This document shows positions 33,488-40,027 of a stretch of 64,000 bases of DNA, piece by piece (the stretch's first letter is position 1; every line of letters starts with the position of its first letter). Under the pieces are notes generated by a model. It was not told where the DNA came from. It searched no databases and saw nothing but the letters and a program-made list of their open reading frames with translations. This stretch comes from Flintibacter muris (GTDB lineage Bacteria > Bacillota > Clostridia > Oscillospirales > Oscillospiraceae). The stretch covers positions 1 to 64,000 of the forward strand of contig NZ_CALPCP010000018.1 of the NCBI RefSeq assembly GCF_943192995.1, given 5' to 3'. The position numbers were made by a program, and so were the translations under genes.

Positions 33488-33847
33488 ATGGAAAAACGAA
33501 AAAAAAGCAGCGGAAATCCCATAAACATCCAGACCTCGTTAAAAAAGGCCACCACAGAGCTGATGGTCCTGCATCTTTTACGCCAAAAGCCGATGTATGC
33601 TTATCAGATCATGGCGGACATTGACAGGCGGAGCGGGGGGGACATTGTGTTTAACACGGTGTACCTGTCCATCTACCGCCTGGAGGAGAACGGGTATATC
33701 CGGGAGCACAGCAAGGAAATCAGCGCGGATAACCGTACCCGCATCTACTTTACCATTACCGACGCAGGGGCCGCCTATCTGGATGAGCTGCTTAAAGGCT
33801 ACCTGCGCTATACCGCCGCCCTGGCCCGGGTTCTGGAGTTGGAGTGA
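33488..33847 (+). CDS. PadR-family transcriptional regulator
   Basis: A 119-residue winged-helix protein: TELMVLHLLRQKPMYAYQIM (helices 1-2), TVYLSIYRLEENGYIREHS (recognition helix and wing), then the TRIYFTITDAGAAYLDEL wing and dimer helix. The ATG at 33488 is chosen because AAGGAA lies nine bases upstream; a GTG at 33467 has no such site. In Bacillota, PadR genes are often followed by a gene for a DUF1700-like or similar membrane protein, as seen here. Confidence 0.88.
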   Translation: MEKRKKSSGNPINIQTSLKKATTELMVLHLLRQKPMYAYQIMADIDRRSGGDIVFNTVYLSIYRLEENGYIREHSKEISADNRTRIYFTITDAGAAYLDELLKGYLRYTAALARVLELE

Positions 33848-33862
33848 GAGGGGGTGAGCAGT

Positions 33863-34258
33863 GTGGAAAGCGTTAACATGTGGATGTCAGGCTATTTCCA
33901 AAGCCTGAAGCGGTTGCTGGACTGCCCAAAACCCTTTCGCAGGCACTTTTTGACCCATACCCGGCGTATGGCGGAGGACTTTATGCAGGGCAAACCAGAT
34001 GCTACTCCACAAGAGCTGGAAGCCTACTTGGGAGCCCCCCAGGAATTGGCCCAAGGGTTTTTGGAGACCCTGGACCCCAAGATATTGGAGCGTTATCATA
34101 AGTGGAAAAAACTCATTTTGAACAGCTGTCTTATAGCTTTAGTCGTTTCAATAATCTGTATTGGCTCTTGGTGTATCCATCTTTGGAGCGTATCAGACAA
34201 CATAGAAGCAACTGAAACCATTGTCATTTATTCAGAATTCACGGAGGGAATGCAATGA
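33863..34258 (+). CDS. small membrane protein linked to PadR
   Basis: A 131-residue protein starting at GTG 33863 (GAGAGGGGGTGA before it; an upstream in-frame GTG at 33854 is too close to that site). The first 85 residues are helical with the ATPQELEAYLGAPQELAQGF pattern seen in DUF1700/DUF6120-type proteins encoded after padR; one membrane helix follows near residues 90-112. It is separated by 15 bases from padR and overlaps the next gene by four bases (ATGA). Confidence 0.6.
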   Translation: MESVNMWMSGYFQSLKRLLDCPKPFRRHFLTHTRRMAEDFMQGKPDATPQELEAYLGAPQELAQGFLETLDPKILERYHKWKKLILNSCLIALVVSIICIGSWCIHLWSVSDNIEATETIVIYSEFTEGMQ

Positions 34259-34701
34259 AAAAATTATCGTTTCTTTTAGCCCTTGCTTTAATGGCGGGGC
34301 TAATGATTCCAGCCGTCCATGCAACACCGAATGATTATCAGAGCACTGAGGTAACTTATAGTAAATTTGGTGATTTTGAGATTGTGACCACAACCATTCT
34401 CTATGATTTGCCCACTCGCAGCAATGCAAGAGCCGCAGATAAAACGCTTTCAGTGAAATATAGTGGCAATGTGATAGCCGATGTAACACTATCAGCTACT
34501 TTTGGTTATGATGGAGAAACCGCTTGGGTTTCAAAAACCAGCAGTTCGCATACTACATATAGCGGCTGGTCTTATGGCAGTGAAAAAATTTCACAATCAG
34601 GCGGAACTGCCTCTCTCAGCGGCAAGTTGAGCCATTTATTACATGGCAGTCATTCCGTCAACATCTCCTTAACCTGCTCCCCCACGGGGCAAATCAGCTG
34701 A
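34255..34701 (+). CDS. secreted protein, unknown function
   Basis: A 148-residue protein with a signal peptide (MKKLSFLLALALMAGLMIPA, cleavage after VHA). The mature part is rich in Ser, Thr and Gly and seems to be all-beta. It is translationally coupled to the PadR-linked membrane protein through an ATGA overlap, so expression of the exported protein is under PadR control. A strong terminator follows. Confidence 0.65.
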   Translation: MKKLSFLLALALMAGLMIPAVHATPNDYQSTEVTYSKFGDFEIVTTTILYDLPTRSNARAADKTLSVKYSGNVIADVTLSATFGYDGETAWVSKTSSSHTTYSGWSYGSEKISQSGGTASLSGKLSHLLHGSHSVNISLTCSPTGQIS

Positions 34702-34706
34702 ACACA

Positions 34707-34752
34707 CAAGACCGCCCCCAACCGGAAGTCCGGCTGGGGGCTTGTCTTGTTT
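34707..34752 (+). terminator. terminator of padR operon
   Basis: A 43-base hairpin with CAAGAC/GTCTTG at the base and CCCCCA/TGGGGG plus CCGG/CCGG above, followed by TTT. It also overlaps the end of the convergent gene at 34751. Confidence 0.75.
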
Positions 34753-35074
34753 ACAGGTTATCCATATTGCGCAGGTAGGCCTCCGCGCCGTAGCGCAGGC
34801 AGCGCTGGAGCCGCCGCTCCCCCCGTTTGATGGTGCGGGACACGGTGGACTTGTCCACCCCCATAAACTCGCCGATCTCCCGCATGTTTTTGCCCTCGGC
34901 GTAATACAGCAGCATCATCTGCCTCTGCTTGGCGGTGACATCCTCCCGCAGGGCGCGGATCAGGTTGCGTTTCAGGCGGCTGATCTCCTGGCTGTTGTCC
35001 GCTGCGATCTGGCGGCTGTACATGGCCATGTCGGCGGCATACAGCTTGCCCTTTCTATATCGTGTATTTGGCAT
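34751..35074 (-). CDS. sigma-70 region 4-like protein
   Basis: A 107-residue protein starting at 35074. The C-terminal half is a sigma region 4 helix-turn-helix: LTAKQRQMMLLYYAEGKNMR is approximate (the visible text is VTAKQRQMMLLYYAEGKNMR), then EIGEFMGVDKSTVSRTIKRG. Regions 1-3 are missing, so it resembles the small sigma-like factors encoded in Clostridia prophages and integrated elements. It forms a tight operon with the two small genes upstream, overlapping the first by 20 bases. Confidence 0.75.
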   Translation of the reverse strand: MPNTRYRKGKLYAADMAMYSRQIAADNSQEISRLKRNLIRALREDVTAKQRQMMLLYYAEGKNMREIGEFMGVDKSTVSRTIKRGERRLQRCLRYGAEAYLRNMDNL

Positions 35075-35291
35075 TGCGCCGGTACCCCCTGTCGTAATAG
35101 CGCCCGGTGAACACGGCCAGCTCATTGGCCTCCCGCAGCATGGTGGACAGCATCCGGATCCGGTCCTGGAGCTGGCAGCGCTTGTCCGCGTTTGTGGTGC
35201 CCTCCAGTTTATGTTCCAGCTGGCAGATCCGCAGGTCCAGCGCGTGGGCGTGGGCCCGGTACTCCAGCGACAGTTCAGCTAATGTCATCAC
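35055..35291 (-). CDS. small helical protein, unknown function
   Basis: A 78-residue charged coiled-coil-like protein (LAELSLEYRAHAHALDLRIC), without known domain. It overlaps the sigma-like gene by 20 bases and the zinc-ribbon gene by four bases, so all three are translationally linked. Confidence 0.55.
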   Translation of the reverse strand: MMTLAELSLEYRAHAHALDLRICQLEHKLEGTTNADKRCQLQDRIRMLSTMLREANELAVFTGRYYDRGYRRNAKYTI

Positions 35292-35464
35292 GATCCCTCC
35301 TCAGCTTGTAAATATCCAAAACACCGGGCGCACAGGCGCTTTCCCCGCCATATTTCGCCCCGGTCGCAGCAATACTGCTCCCCGCCGCATCGGGGACAGA
35401 GCCAGACCGGCGGCCTGGTCTGGGGGTCCCAAAATGGCGGGTCGAAAAAAATTTGTTTTTCTAC
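35288..35464 (-). CDS. zinc-ribbon protein with abnormal start codon
   Basis: The frame encodes about 58 residues with two Cys pairs (LCPRCGGEQYCC and LCARC), a small zinc ribbon. It has a full AAAGGAGG ribbon-binding-site-like ribosome site, but eight bases later stands GTA, not ATG or GTG. The ATG at 35471 is one base behind the site and in another frame; removing one T from a run of seven (35445-35451) would join it. Either a weak start codon, transcriptional slippage, or gene decay. The region is also the promoter of the divergent tRNA-Thr gene, which limits how it can change. Confidence 0.45.
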   Translation of the reverse strand, partial: VEKQIFFDPPFWDPQTRPPVWLCPRCGGEQYCCDRGEIWRGKRLCARCFGYLQAEEGS

Positions 35465-35493
35465 TTGACATACCTCCTTTTCTCTGTTATAAT
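35465..35493 (+). promoter_or_regulatory. promoter of the tRNA-Thr/tRNA-Tyr unit
   Basis: TTGACA (35465-35470), 17 bases, TATAAT (35488-35493). The same bases carry the ribosome-binding site of the zinc-ribbon gene on the other strand. Confidence 0.85.
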
Positions 35494-35521
35494 AACGTCT
35501 GCTGTTGGACAGCCGCCATGT

Positions 35522-35597
35522 GCTGGTGTAGCTCAGCCGGTAGAGCAGCTGATTTGTAATCAGCAGGTCGGGGGTTCGAATCCGTCCACCAGCTCCA
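35522..35597 (+). tRNA. tRNA-Thr (TGT)
   Basis: 76 bases. Acceptor GCTGGTG pairs with CACCAGC, discriminator T, encoded CCA. The anticodon loop TTTGTAA has anticodon TGT between stems GCTGA/TCAGC. GGTTCGAATCC forms the T arm. Confidence 0.96.
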
Positions 35598-35606
35598 ACA
35601 AAATAC

Positions 35607-35691
35607 GGAGGAGTTCCCGAGTGGCCAAAGGGGGCAGACTGTAAATCTGTTGCGTTTCGCTTCGGTGGTTCGAATCCACCCTCCTCCACCA
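35607..35691 (+). tRNA. tRNA-Tyr (GTA)
   Basis: 85 bases with a long variable arm, as expected for bacterial tRNA-Tyr. Acceptor GGAGGAG pairs with CTCCTCC, discriminator A, encoded CCA. The anticodon loop CTGTAAA holds GTA. Only nine bases separate it from tRNA-Thr. Confidence 0.96.
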
Positions 35692-35732
35692 GAATTCCGG
35701 CTTTTCCGAAAGGAGAAGCCGGAATTCTTTTA
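35692..35732 (+). terminator. terminator of the tRNA unit
   Basis: AGAATTCCGGCTT and AAGCCGGAATTCT form a 13-bp stem followed by TTTAT. Confidence 0.85.
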
Positions 35733-35749
35733 TTTCCGCCCTTTAGAAT

Positions 35750-35785
35750 ATCACAGATATAGAACATTAGTTCTATATCTGTGAT
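35750..35785. repeat. perfect 16-bp inverted repeat
   Basis: ATCACAGATATAGAAC (35750-35765), ATTA, GTTCTATATCTGTGAT (35770-35785). It lies in the 350-bp gap between the tRNAs and the P-loop gene and has no T-run. It could be an operator or the end of a lost element. The rest of the gap (35786-35965) holds a degenerate CCCCC/GGGGG-flanked repeat but no gene. Confidence 0.6.
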
Positions 35786-35965
35786 TAGAATACTCTTTTC
35801 CATCGGAAATGTCAAGGGTCTATTCGAAAATTTGTTCTAGTTCAGGCCGGTTTAATGTACTATTACAGGTTGTAACCTCCCCCCAAAGGCCTTGGAAACA
35901 GTGAAACCACCGTCCCCTTTGCGGGGAAAAGAATGCCTTGGGGGCGGAACCTTTCGTTTTATCGC

Positions 35966-35989
35966 ATGCAGGGGCGGCCGCCCCTACAG
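35966..35989. repeat. GC-rich palindromic dispersed element (copy 3)
   Basis: GGGGCGGCCGCCCC (35971-35984) flanked by TGCA and TACA, the most symmetrical copy of the family also seen at 7602, 18967 and, in longer form, 8595 and 22011. Confidence 0.5.
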
Positions 35990-36000
35990 CTGGCAGCAAA

Positions 36001-36034
36001 AAACAGCTCCCCGGCCTACGCCGGGGAGCTGTTT
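36001..36034 (-). terminator. terminator of P-loop gene
   Basis: AAACAGCTCCCCGGC and GCCGGGGAGCTGTTT form a perfect 15-bp stem with a CTAC loop, 12 bases past the stop codon of the gene at 36046; a T-run follows on the minus strand. Confidence 0.85.
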
Positions 36035-36045
36035 GAGATTACAAA

Positions 36046-36456
36046 TCAAAAATACTTCTTTACGCCTTCGGGGGCCAGGGACTCGTCGTCGCTGATGGTG
36101 ATGGTGAACTTGATGTTGTGCCGCTCGGCAAACTTGTTCAGCCAGTCCAGGAACTTCTCGGTCTCGTGGCCGCACTCGCCGCCCACAATTTTGGTCAGGC
36201 TGTCAATAAAGATATGAGTAATGTCGTAATTGCCGGCGTACATACCGCTGATAAAGCCTTTCAGGGCGGTGTAATCGGCGATATCATACTCGCTGGCCTC
36301 TACCAGCCGGATGTGGTAATGGATGTCGAAGGTCAGCTTGTTGCCTTTCTCAATGCAGACCACATTGCCGTGCTCGGTCTGGACGGCGCTGTTAATCAAC
36401 TCAATGACATTTTTGGTCTTGCCGGAGCCCTTCTTGCCCATGATAACGCGAATCAT
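36046..36456 (-). CDS. small P-loop protein, possible ATPase
   Basis: A 136-residue protein starting MIRVIMGKKGSGKTKN at 36456, where GKKGSGKT is a Walker A motif. A Walker B-like strand is THIFIDSLTKI near residue 80. The remaining length is too short for a full AAA or ABC ATPase; it resembles single-domain P-loop proteins of the zonular-occludens/twitching type, but I cannot name it. AAGGAG lies eight bases before the ATG. It is a single gene with its own terminator. Confidence 0.6.
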   Translation of the reverse strand: MIRVIMGKKGSGKTKNVIELINSAVQTEHGNVVCIEKGNKLTFDIHYHIRLVEASEYDIADYTALKGFISGMYAGNYDITHIFIDSLTKIVGGECGHETEKFLDWLNKFAERHNIKFTITISDDESLAPEGVKKYF

Positions 36457-36567
36457 GTGTATCACTCCTTATTGATTTGACATTGGGGTTTCCCTCTGTT
36501 TATCTATACTCTACCATATAACGGCGTTTATTTCAACTAAAATAATTGTGAATTTTTTGAAACAGCA

Positions 36568-36604
36568 AAAAACGGCCGGTGGCCTGCCTGCCACCAGCCG
36601 TTCG
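36568..36604 (-). terminator. terminator of secreted HExxH/LRR gene
   Basis: AACGGCCGGTGGC and GCCACCAGCCGTT pair with one mismatch, followed by TTTTTT on the minus strand. Confidence 0.8.
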
Positions 36605-36607
36605 GAG

Positions 36608-38215
36608 TTACTCGGAGTAGGGTTTATCTGTTTCGATATACATGCCGCGCTCTGCGGACCAGCCCACGTAGAAGTTGAGGGCCTTGCCCAGGTCGCGGAG
36701 TTTGAAGTAGTTGGAGCCGTTGATTTTATAGACCTCAGCCTCAATTTTCTGGCTGTCCACGTAGATGGCATCGTTGCTGGTCTCGGCACTTTGGTTTCCG
36801 CCGGTGGCGGCCCCCGCCAGGTCGCCGGTCTGCTTGGCATAGCCCTGGCCAGTGGTGGCGGTAACGGCGTTCTTGGTGCCGTCGTAGCCCACGGCAAACT
36901 GCTTTTCGGTCCCGTTGAGCAGGGCGGCCACGTCGCGAATCTTAAAGTAGTTGCTGTCGCCGATTTTGTACACTGTGGGGTTGGCAGCCGTGCCGTTGAC
37001 CTCCAGCTTGTCGTTGGTGGGGGAGGCCGTCTCAGACTTGGCCGGCTGGGTCGGAGTGGTGGAGCCGGTGTAATGGATGTTGGCTTCAGTAAGGGACTCG
37101 TTGAACTCGCCAATTTGAATGGCCTTCCACTGTTCCTCCGTGCCACCGTAGTAGACGTCCTTCAGGCTGCTGTTCCAAAACGCGGCGTACTCAATACTGG
37201 TCACGCTGACCGGGATGGTCACCGTAGTCAGGGAACCGGGGTCGTCGCACCCAAAGGCCCACTCTCCAATGCTGGTGGCGCCGGAGGAAATGGTTACTTC
37301 TTTCAGGTTGTTACAGTTATAGAATGCATACTTCGTAACCTCGGTAATACTGCCCGGGATGGTTACTTTTGTCAGCGTGGGAAATTTTTGGAAGGCATAC
37401 GCCCCGATACCAGTCACACTGGATGGAATTGTCCATTCACTTGTGCTTCGGTACACACGGGGCGAATATTGCCAAACATTGGGGTTTACCCCAGTCCCAG
37501 TTTCGGCGTTTCCTTGGACCCGGTTTAGAAGCGTATCGGTATAACAGGCTTTCCAGCCATCAATCAGCCGTGAGTCGTAGATTTCCTGTGTCTCATGCAG
37601 ATTAAACTCTTCCCCCAATCTCTGGCTCAGTTGCTCCGTGAAATGTATAAATTCATGGACATAGAGAGTTGGAAGCCAAGAAACGTTTCCGTTCGGATAG
37701 TTCTCCAGACAATCCTCCCTATCTTTGAAATGAACACATGAGTAGCCTGTGCCATTCTCAAGCGCAGCGCCGGTTAGGCCCGCATAGGTTGTGCTGATGT
37801 TCAAGCTGATAATGGCAAACACATGGTCGTATTGGTCCAGATCAACTTTGTCCTTTAGGAGAATGTCCACTTCTTCTGGTGAAAACCATGACCCGCCTTC
37901 GTAGTCTCCCAATTTCGTAATAGGTGCGTCGATTTCCACCACATCCACATGGGCGCACATCAGCTCTACCTGGTTCATGTATTCTTCAAAGGCTTGGGCG
38001 TGGTCGTGGATAGCGTCAATTTCATCCTGGGGCATGGCATACTTTGTGTGCTGCTGTATACCGTCCTTGTCTTTACCGTCAGCATCCACATTTTCGAAGA
38101 TGGCGAACAGGAAATACCAGTCAGGGAGGTCGGCCTCCGCTGCGGAAGCCGCCGCGGGCAGAAGCCCCAGGCACAGCACCAAGGCCAACACAAGGGATAG
38201 GATTTTCTTTTTCAT
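36608..38215 (-). CDS. secreted protein: HExxH domain, BspA-type leucine-rich repeats, stalk-like C-terminus
   Basis: A 535-residue exported protein. A signal peptide (MKKKILSLVLALVLCLGLLP, cleaved after ASA) is followed by about 190 residues that contain YVHEFIHFTEQ, an HExxH zinc-protease motif, with a downstream HETQEIYD as possible further ligands. Then come BspA-like repeats (IPSSVTGIGAYAFQKFPTLT, VTIPGSITEVTKYAFYNCNN, TSIGEWAFG, VTSIEYAAFW). After a Thr/Pro linker, two copper amine oxidase-like stalk motifs follow (YKIGDSNYFKIRDVAALLNG and YKINGSNYFKLRDLGKALNF). No LPxTG anchor. Likely a surface or secreted protease-like protein that binds host or cell-wall ligands. Confidence 0.8.
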   Translation of the reverse strand: MKKKILSLVLALVLCLGLLPAAASAAEADLPDWYFLFAIFENVDADGKDKDGIQQHTKYAMPQDEIDAIHDHAQAFEEYMNQVELMCAHVDVVEIDAPITKLGDYEGGSWFSPEEVDILLKDKVDLDQYDHVFAIISLNISTTYAGLTGAALENGTGYSCVHFKDREDCLENYPNGNVSWLPTLYVHEFIHFTEQLSQRLGEEFNLHETQEIYDSRLIDGWKACYTDTLLNRVQGNAETGTGVNPNVWQYSPRVYRSTSEWTIPSSVTGIGAYAFQKFPTLTKVTIPGSITEVTKYAFYNCNNLKEVTISSGATSIGEWAFGCDDPGSLTTVTIPVSVTSIEYAAFWNSSLKDVYYGGTEEQWKAIQIGEFNESLTEANIHYTGSTTPTQPAKSETASPTNDKLEVNGTAANPTVYKIGDSNYFKIRDVAALLNGTEKQFAVGYDGTKNAVTATTGQGYAKQTGDLAGAATGGNQSAETSNDAIYVDSQKIEAEVYKINGSNYFKLRDLGKALNFYVGWSAERGMYIETDKPYSE

Positions 38216-38235
38216 ATGGTGTTCCTCCTTCATAA

Positions 38236-38270
38236 AAAAGAGCAGGGAAACGAGTCCCTGCTCTTTTCAA
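38236..38270 (-). terminator. terminator of pgi
   Basis: AAAAGAGCAGGGA and TCCCTGCTCTTTT flank AACGAG, directly after the pgi stop on the minus strand. Confidence 0.8.
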
Positions 38271-38272
38271 AA

Positions 38273-39598
38273 TTACAGCTTTGCCAGCAGCTCAGAGCGC
38301 AGCTCCTCGTAGCCGGGCTTGCCCAGCAGGGCGAACATGTTCTTCTTATACGCCTCCACGCCGGGCTGGTTGAAGGGGTTGACCTCCAGCAGGTGGCCGG
38401 ATAGGCCGCAGACATACTCGAAGAAGTAGATCAGGAAGCCCACGCTCTTTTCGCTGATCTGGGGCAGCTCCAGCAGCACGTTGGGCACACCGCCGTCCAC
38501 GTGGGCCAGGATGGTGCCCCGCATGGCCTGCTCCGCCACGAAGGACAGGGGCTTGCCGGACAGGAAGTTCAGGCCGTCTACGTTGGCGGGGTCGTTGGGA
38601 ATCTTGTACTCGCCCTCGGGGGCAAAGGAGACCACCGTCTCAAACATGATCCGCTCGCCGTCCTGGATGAACTGGCCCATGGAGTGCAGGTCGGCGGTGA
38701 ACTCCACGCTGGCGGGGAACAGGCCCTTGCCGTCCTTGCCCTCGCTCTCGCCGTAGAGCTGCTTCCACCACTCGGCGAAGAAGCGGAACCGGGGCTCGTA
38801 GCCGGCCAGCACCTCAATGCGCTTGCCCCCCTGATACAGCCCGTGGCGGGCGGCGGCATACTGCCAGGCGGGGTTGTCCAGGCCGCCCTGGCCCAGCTCC
38901 TCCATGGCCTGGCGGGCACCGGCCATCAGGGCCTCGATATCCACGCCGGCCACCGCAATGGGCAGCAGACCCACCGCAGTGAGCACCGAGAAGCGGCCGC
39001 CTACGTCGTCAGGCACCACGAATTCCTCATAACCCTCGGTGTCGGCCAGACCCTTCAAAGCGCCCCGGGCCTTGTCAGTGGTGGCGTAGATACGCTCCTT
39101 GGCCCCCTCCTTGCCGTACTTCTTCTCCAGCAGCTCCTTGAAAATGCGGAAGGAGACGGCGGGCTCAGTGGTGGTGCCCGACTTGGAGATGACGTTGACG
39201 GAGAAGTCACGGTCACCAATGAGGTCAATGAGCTCCAGCAGAGCGTCGGTGGACAGGCCGTTGCCGGCAAAGAAAACGTCGGGGGTGTCCTTCTTCTTCA
39301 GGTTGTAGTTGTTGGACTTGAGCACCTCGATCACAGCCCGGGCCCCCAGGTAGGAGCCGCCAATGCCAATGACCACCAGCACCTGGGACTGCTTCTGAAT
39401 CTTCTTGGCCGCCGCCTGGATGCGGGCAAACTCCTCCTTGTCGTAGTCCCGGGGGAGGTAGACCCAACCGGTGAAGTCGCCGCCAGGCCCGGTGTGGGTG
39501 GCCAGCATCTCAGCCGCCTTGGCCAGCCGCTCCTCACGGGAGGTCAGATAGTCCTCCGGGATAAATCCGCTGAGTTTGGACAAATCAAGTTTTAACAT
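38273..39598 (-). CDS. pgi: glucose-6-phosphate isomerase
   Basis: A 441-residue cytoplasmic enzyme interconverting glucose 6-phosphate and fructose 6-phosphate. Family signs are [34 protein letters not shown] (phosphate-binding SIS fold), [16 protein letters not shown] (signature 1) and the C-terminal [17 protein letters not shown] with the catalytic Lys. The length fits the Bacillota form. AGGAGGAAT precedes the ATG. It borders the tRNA-Val that serves as island integration site. Confidence 0.97.
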   Translation of the reverse strand: MLKLDLSKLSGFIPEDYLTSREERLAKAAEMLATHTGPGGDFTGWVYLPRDYDKEEFARIQAAAKKIQKQSQVLVVIGIGGSYLGARAVIEVLKSNNYNLKKKDTPDVFFAGNGLSTDALLELIDLIGDRDFSVNVISKSGTTTEPAVSFRIFKELLEKKYGKEGAKERIYATTDKARGALKGLADTEGYEEFVVPDDVGGRFSVLTAVGLLPIAVAGVDIEALMAGARQAMEELGQGGLDNPAWQYAAARHGLYQGGKRIEVLAGYEPRFRFFAEWWKQLYGESEGKDGKGLFPASVEFTADLHSMGQFIQDGERIMFETVVSFAPEGEYKIPNDPANVDGLNFLSGKPLSFVAEQAMRGTILAHVDGGVPNVLLELPQISEKSVGFLIYFFEYVCGLSGHLLEVNPFNQPGVEAYKKNMFALLGKPGYEELRSELLAKL

Positions 39599-39746
39599 GG
39601 AACATTCCTCCTAGTGAAAGAATTGCAGAAATGGGATAATAAGCGGTTTTATTATAGCACACTCTTTGGGACATTTCACCAGTAATTTTAAATTTCTTAT
39701 CTTTCAAAAATTTTTTCTCAAATTTTAAAAAAGTCGGAATTTCCTA

Positions 39747-39775
39747 TTGACAATCTTCCCCTCGGTGAGTATAAT
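39747..39775 (+). promoter_or_regulatory. promoter of tRNA-Val
   Basis: TTGACA (39747-39752), 17 bases, TATAAT (39770-39775), 14 bases before the tRNA. Confidence 0.85.
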
Positions 39776-39789
39776 AATTTTTGCTGTTC

Positions 39790-39865
39790 GGACGATTAGC
39801 TCAGCTGGTAGAGCATCCGCTTGACGTGCGGGAGGTCACAGGTTCAAGTCCTGTATCGTCCACCA
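39790..39865 (+). tRNA. tRNA-Val (GAC), island integration site
   Basis: 76 bases. Acceptor GGACGAT pairs with ATCGTCC, discriminator A, encoded CCA. The loop TTGACGT between CCGC and GCGG holds anticodon GAC. From the anticodon loop to CCA the sequence is repeated exactly at 58292-58336. Confidence 0.96.
39821..39865 (+). repeat. left attachment site of the island (45-bp direct repeat)
   Basis: The 3' part of tRNA-Val from TTGACGTGCGGGAGGTCACA to TCGTCCACCA is identical to 58292-58336. The similarity continues past it with few changes through the terminator hairpin (39871-39898 versus 58343-58370). Confidence 0.9.
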
Positions 39866-39868
39866 TGA

Positions 39869-39904
39869 AAGCCGCTCTTTTCGAGAGAAAAGAGCGGCTT
39901 TTTA
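39869..39904 (+). terminator. terminator of tRNA-Val
   Basis: GCCGCTCTTTTC (39871-39882) and GAAAAGAGCGGC (39887-39898) with GAGA loop, followed by TTTTT. Confidence 0.85.
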
Positions 39905-39953
39905 TAACTCTTTCTACGGTTTTGAGCAGTGATATGCTATGTGGTCTTTCCGC

Positions 39954-39977
39954 TGACCACACAGAAAGCCACAGACA
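39954..39977 (+). repeat. arm-type repeat near left island end
   Basis: TGACCACA, five variable bases, then AGCCACAGACA with one base between. The same 24-bp pattern occurs at 58157-58180 (inside the right end) and 58424-58447 (inside the next element). Position and repetition suggest recombinase arm-binding sites. Confidence 0.5.
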
Positions 39978-39985
39978 GGAAAAAT

Positions 39986-40015
39986 TGCCCTCCGGGATAA
40001 GATTTCCCGGAGGGC
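39986..40015 (-). terminator. terminator of first integrase
   Basis: TGCCCTCCGGGA and TCCCGGAGGGCA form a perfect 12-bp stem beyond the integrase stop; AATTTTTC follows on the minus strand. Confidence 0.8.
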
Positions 40016-40027
40016 ACTGGACTGCGT

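Noticed and set aside
35288-35815. A 175-residue reading of the zinc-ribbon frame through the tRNA genes
   Set aside because: It would translate tRNA-Thr and tRNA-Tyr on the opposite strand; only the last 58 codons behind the ribosome-binding site are plausible.
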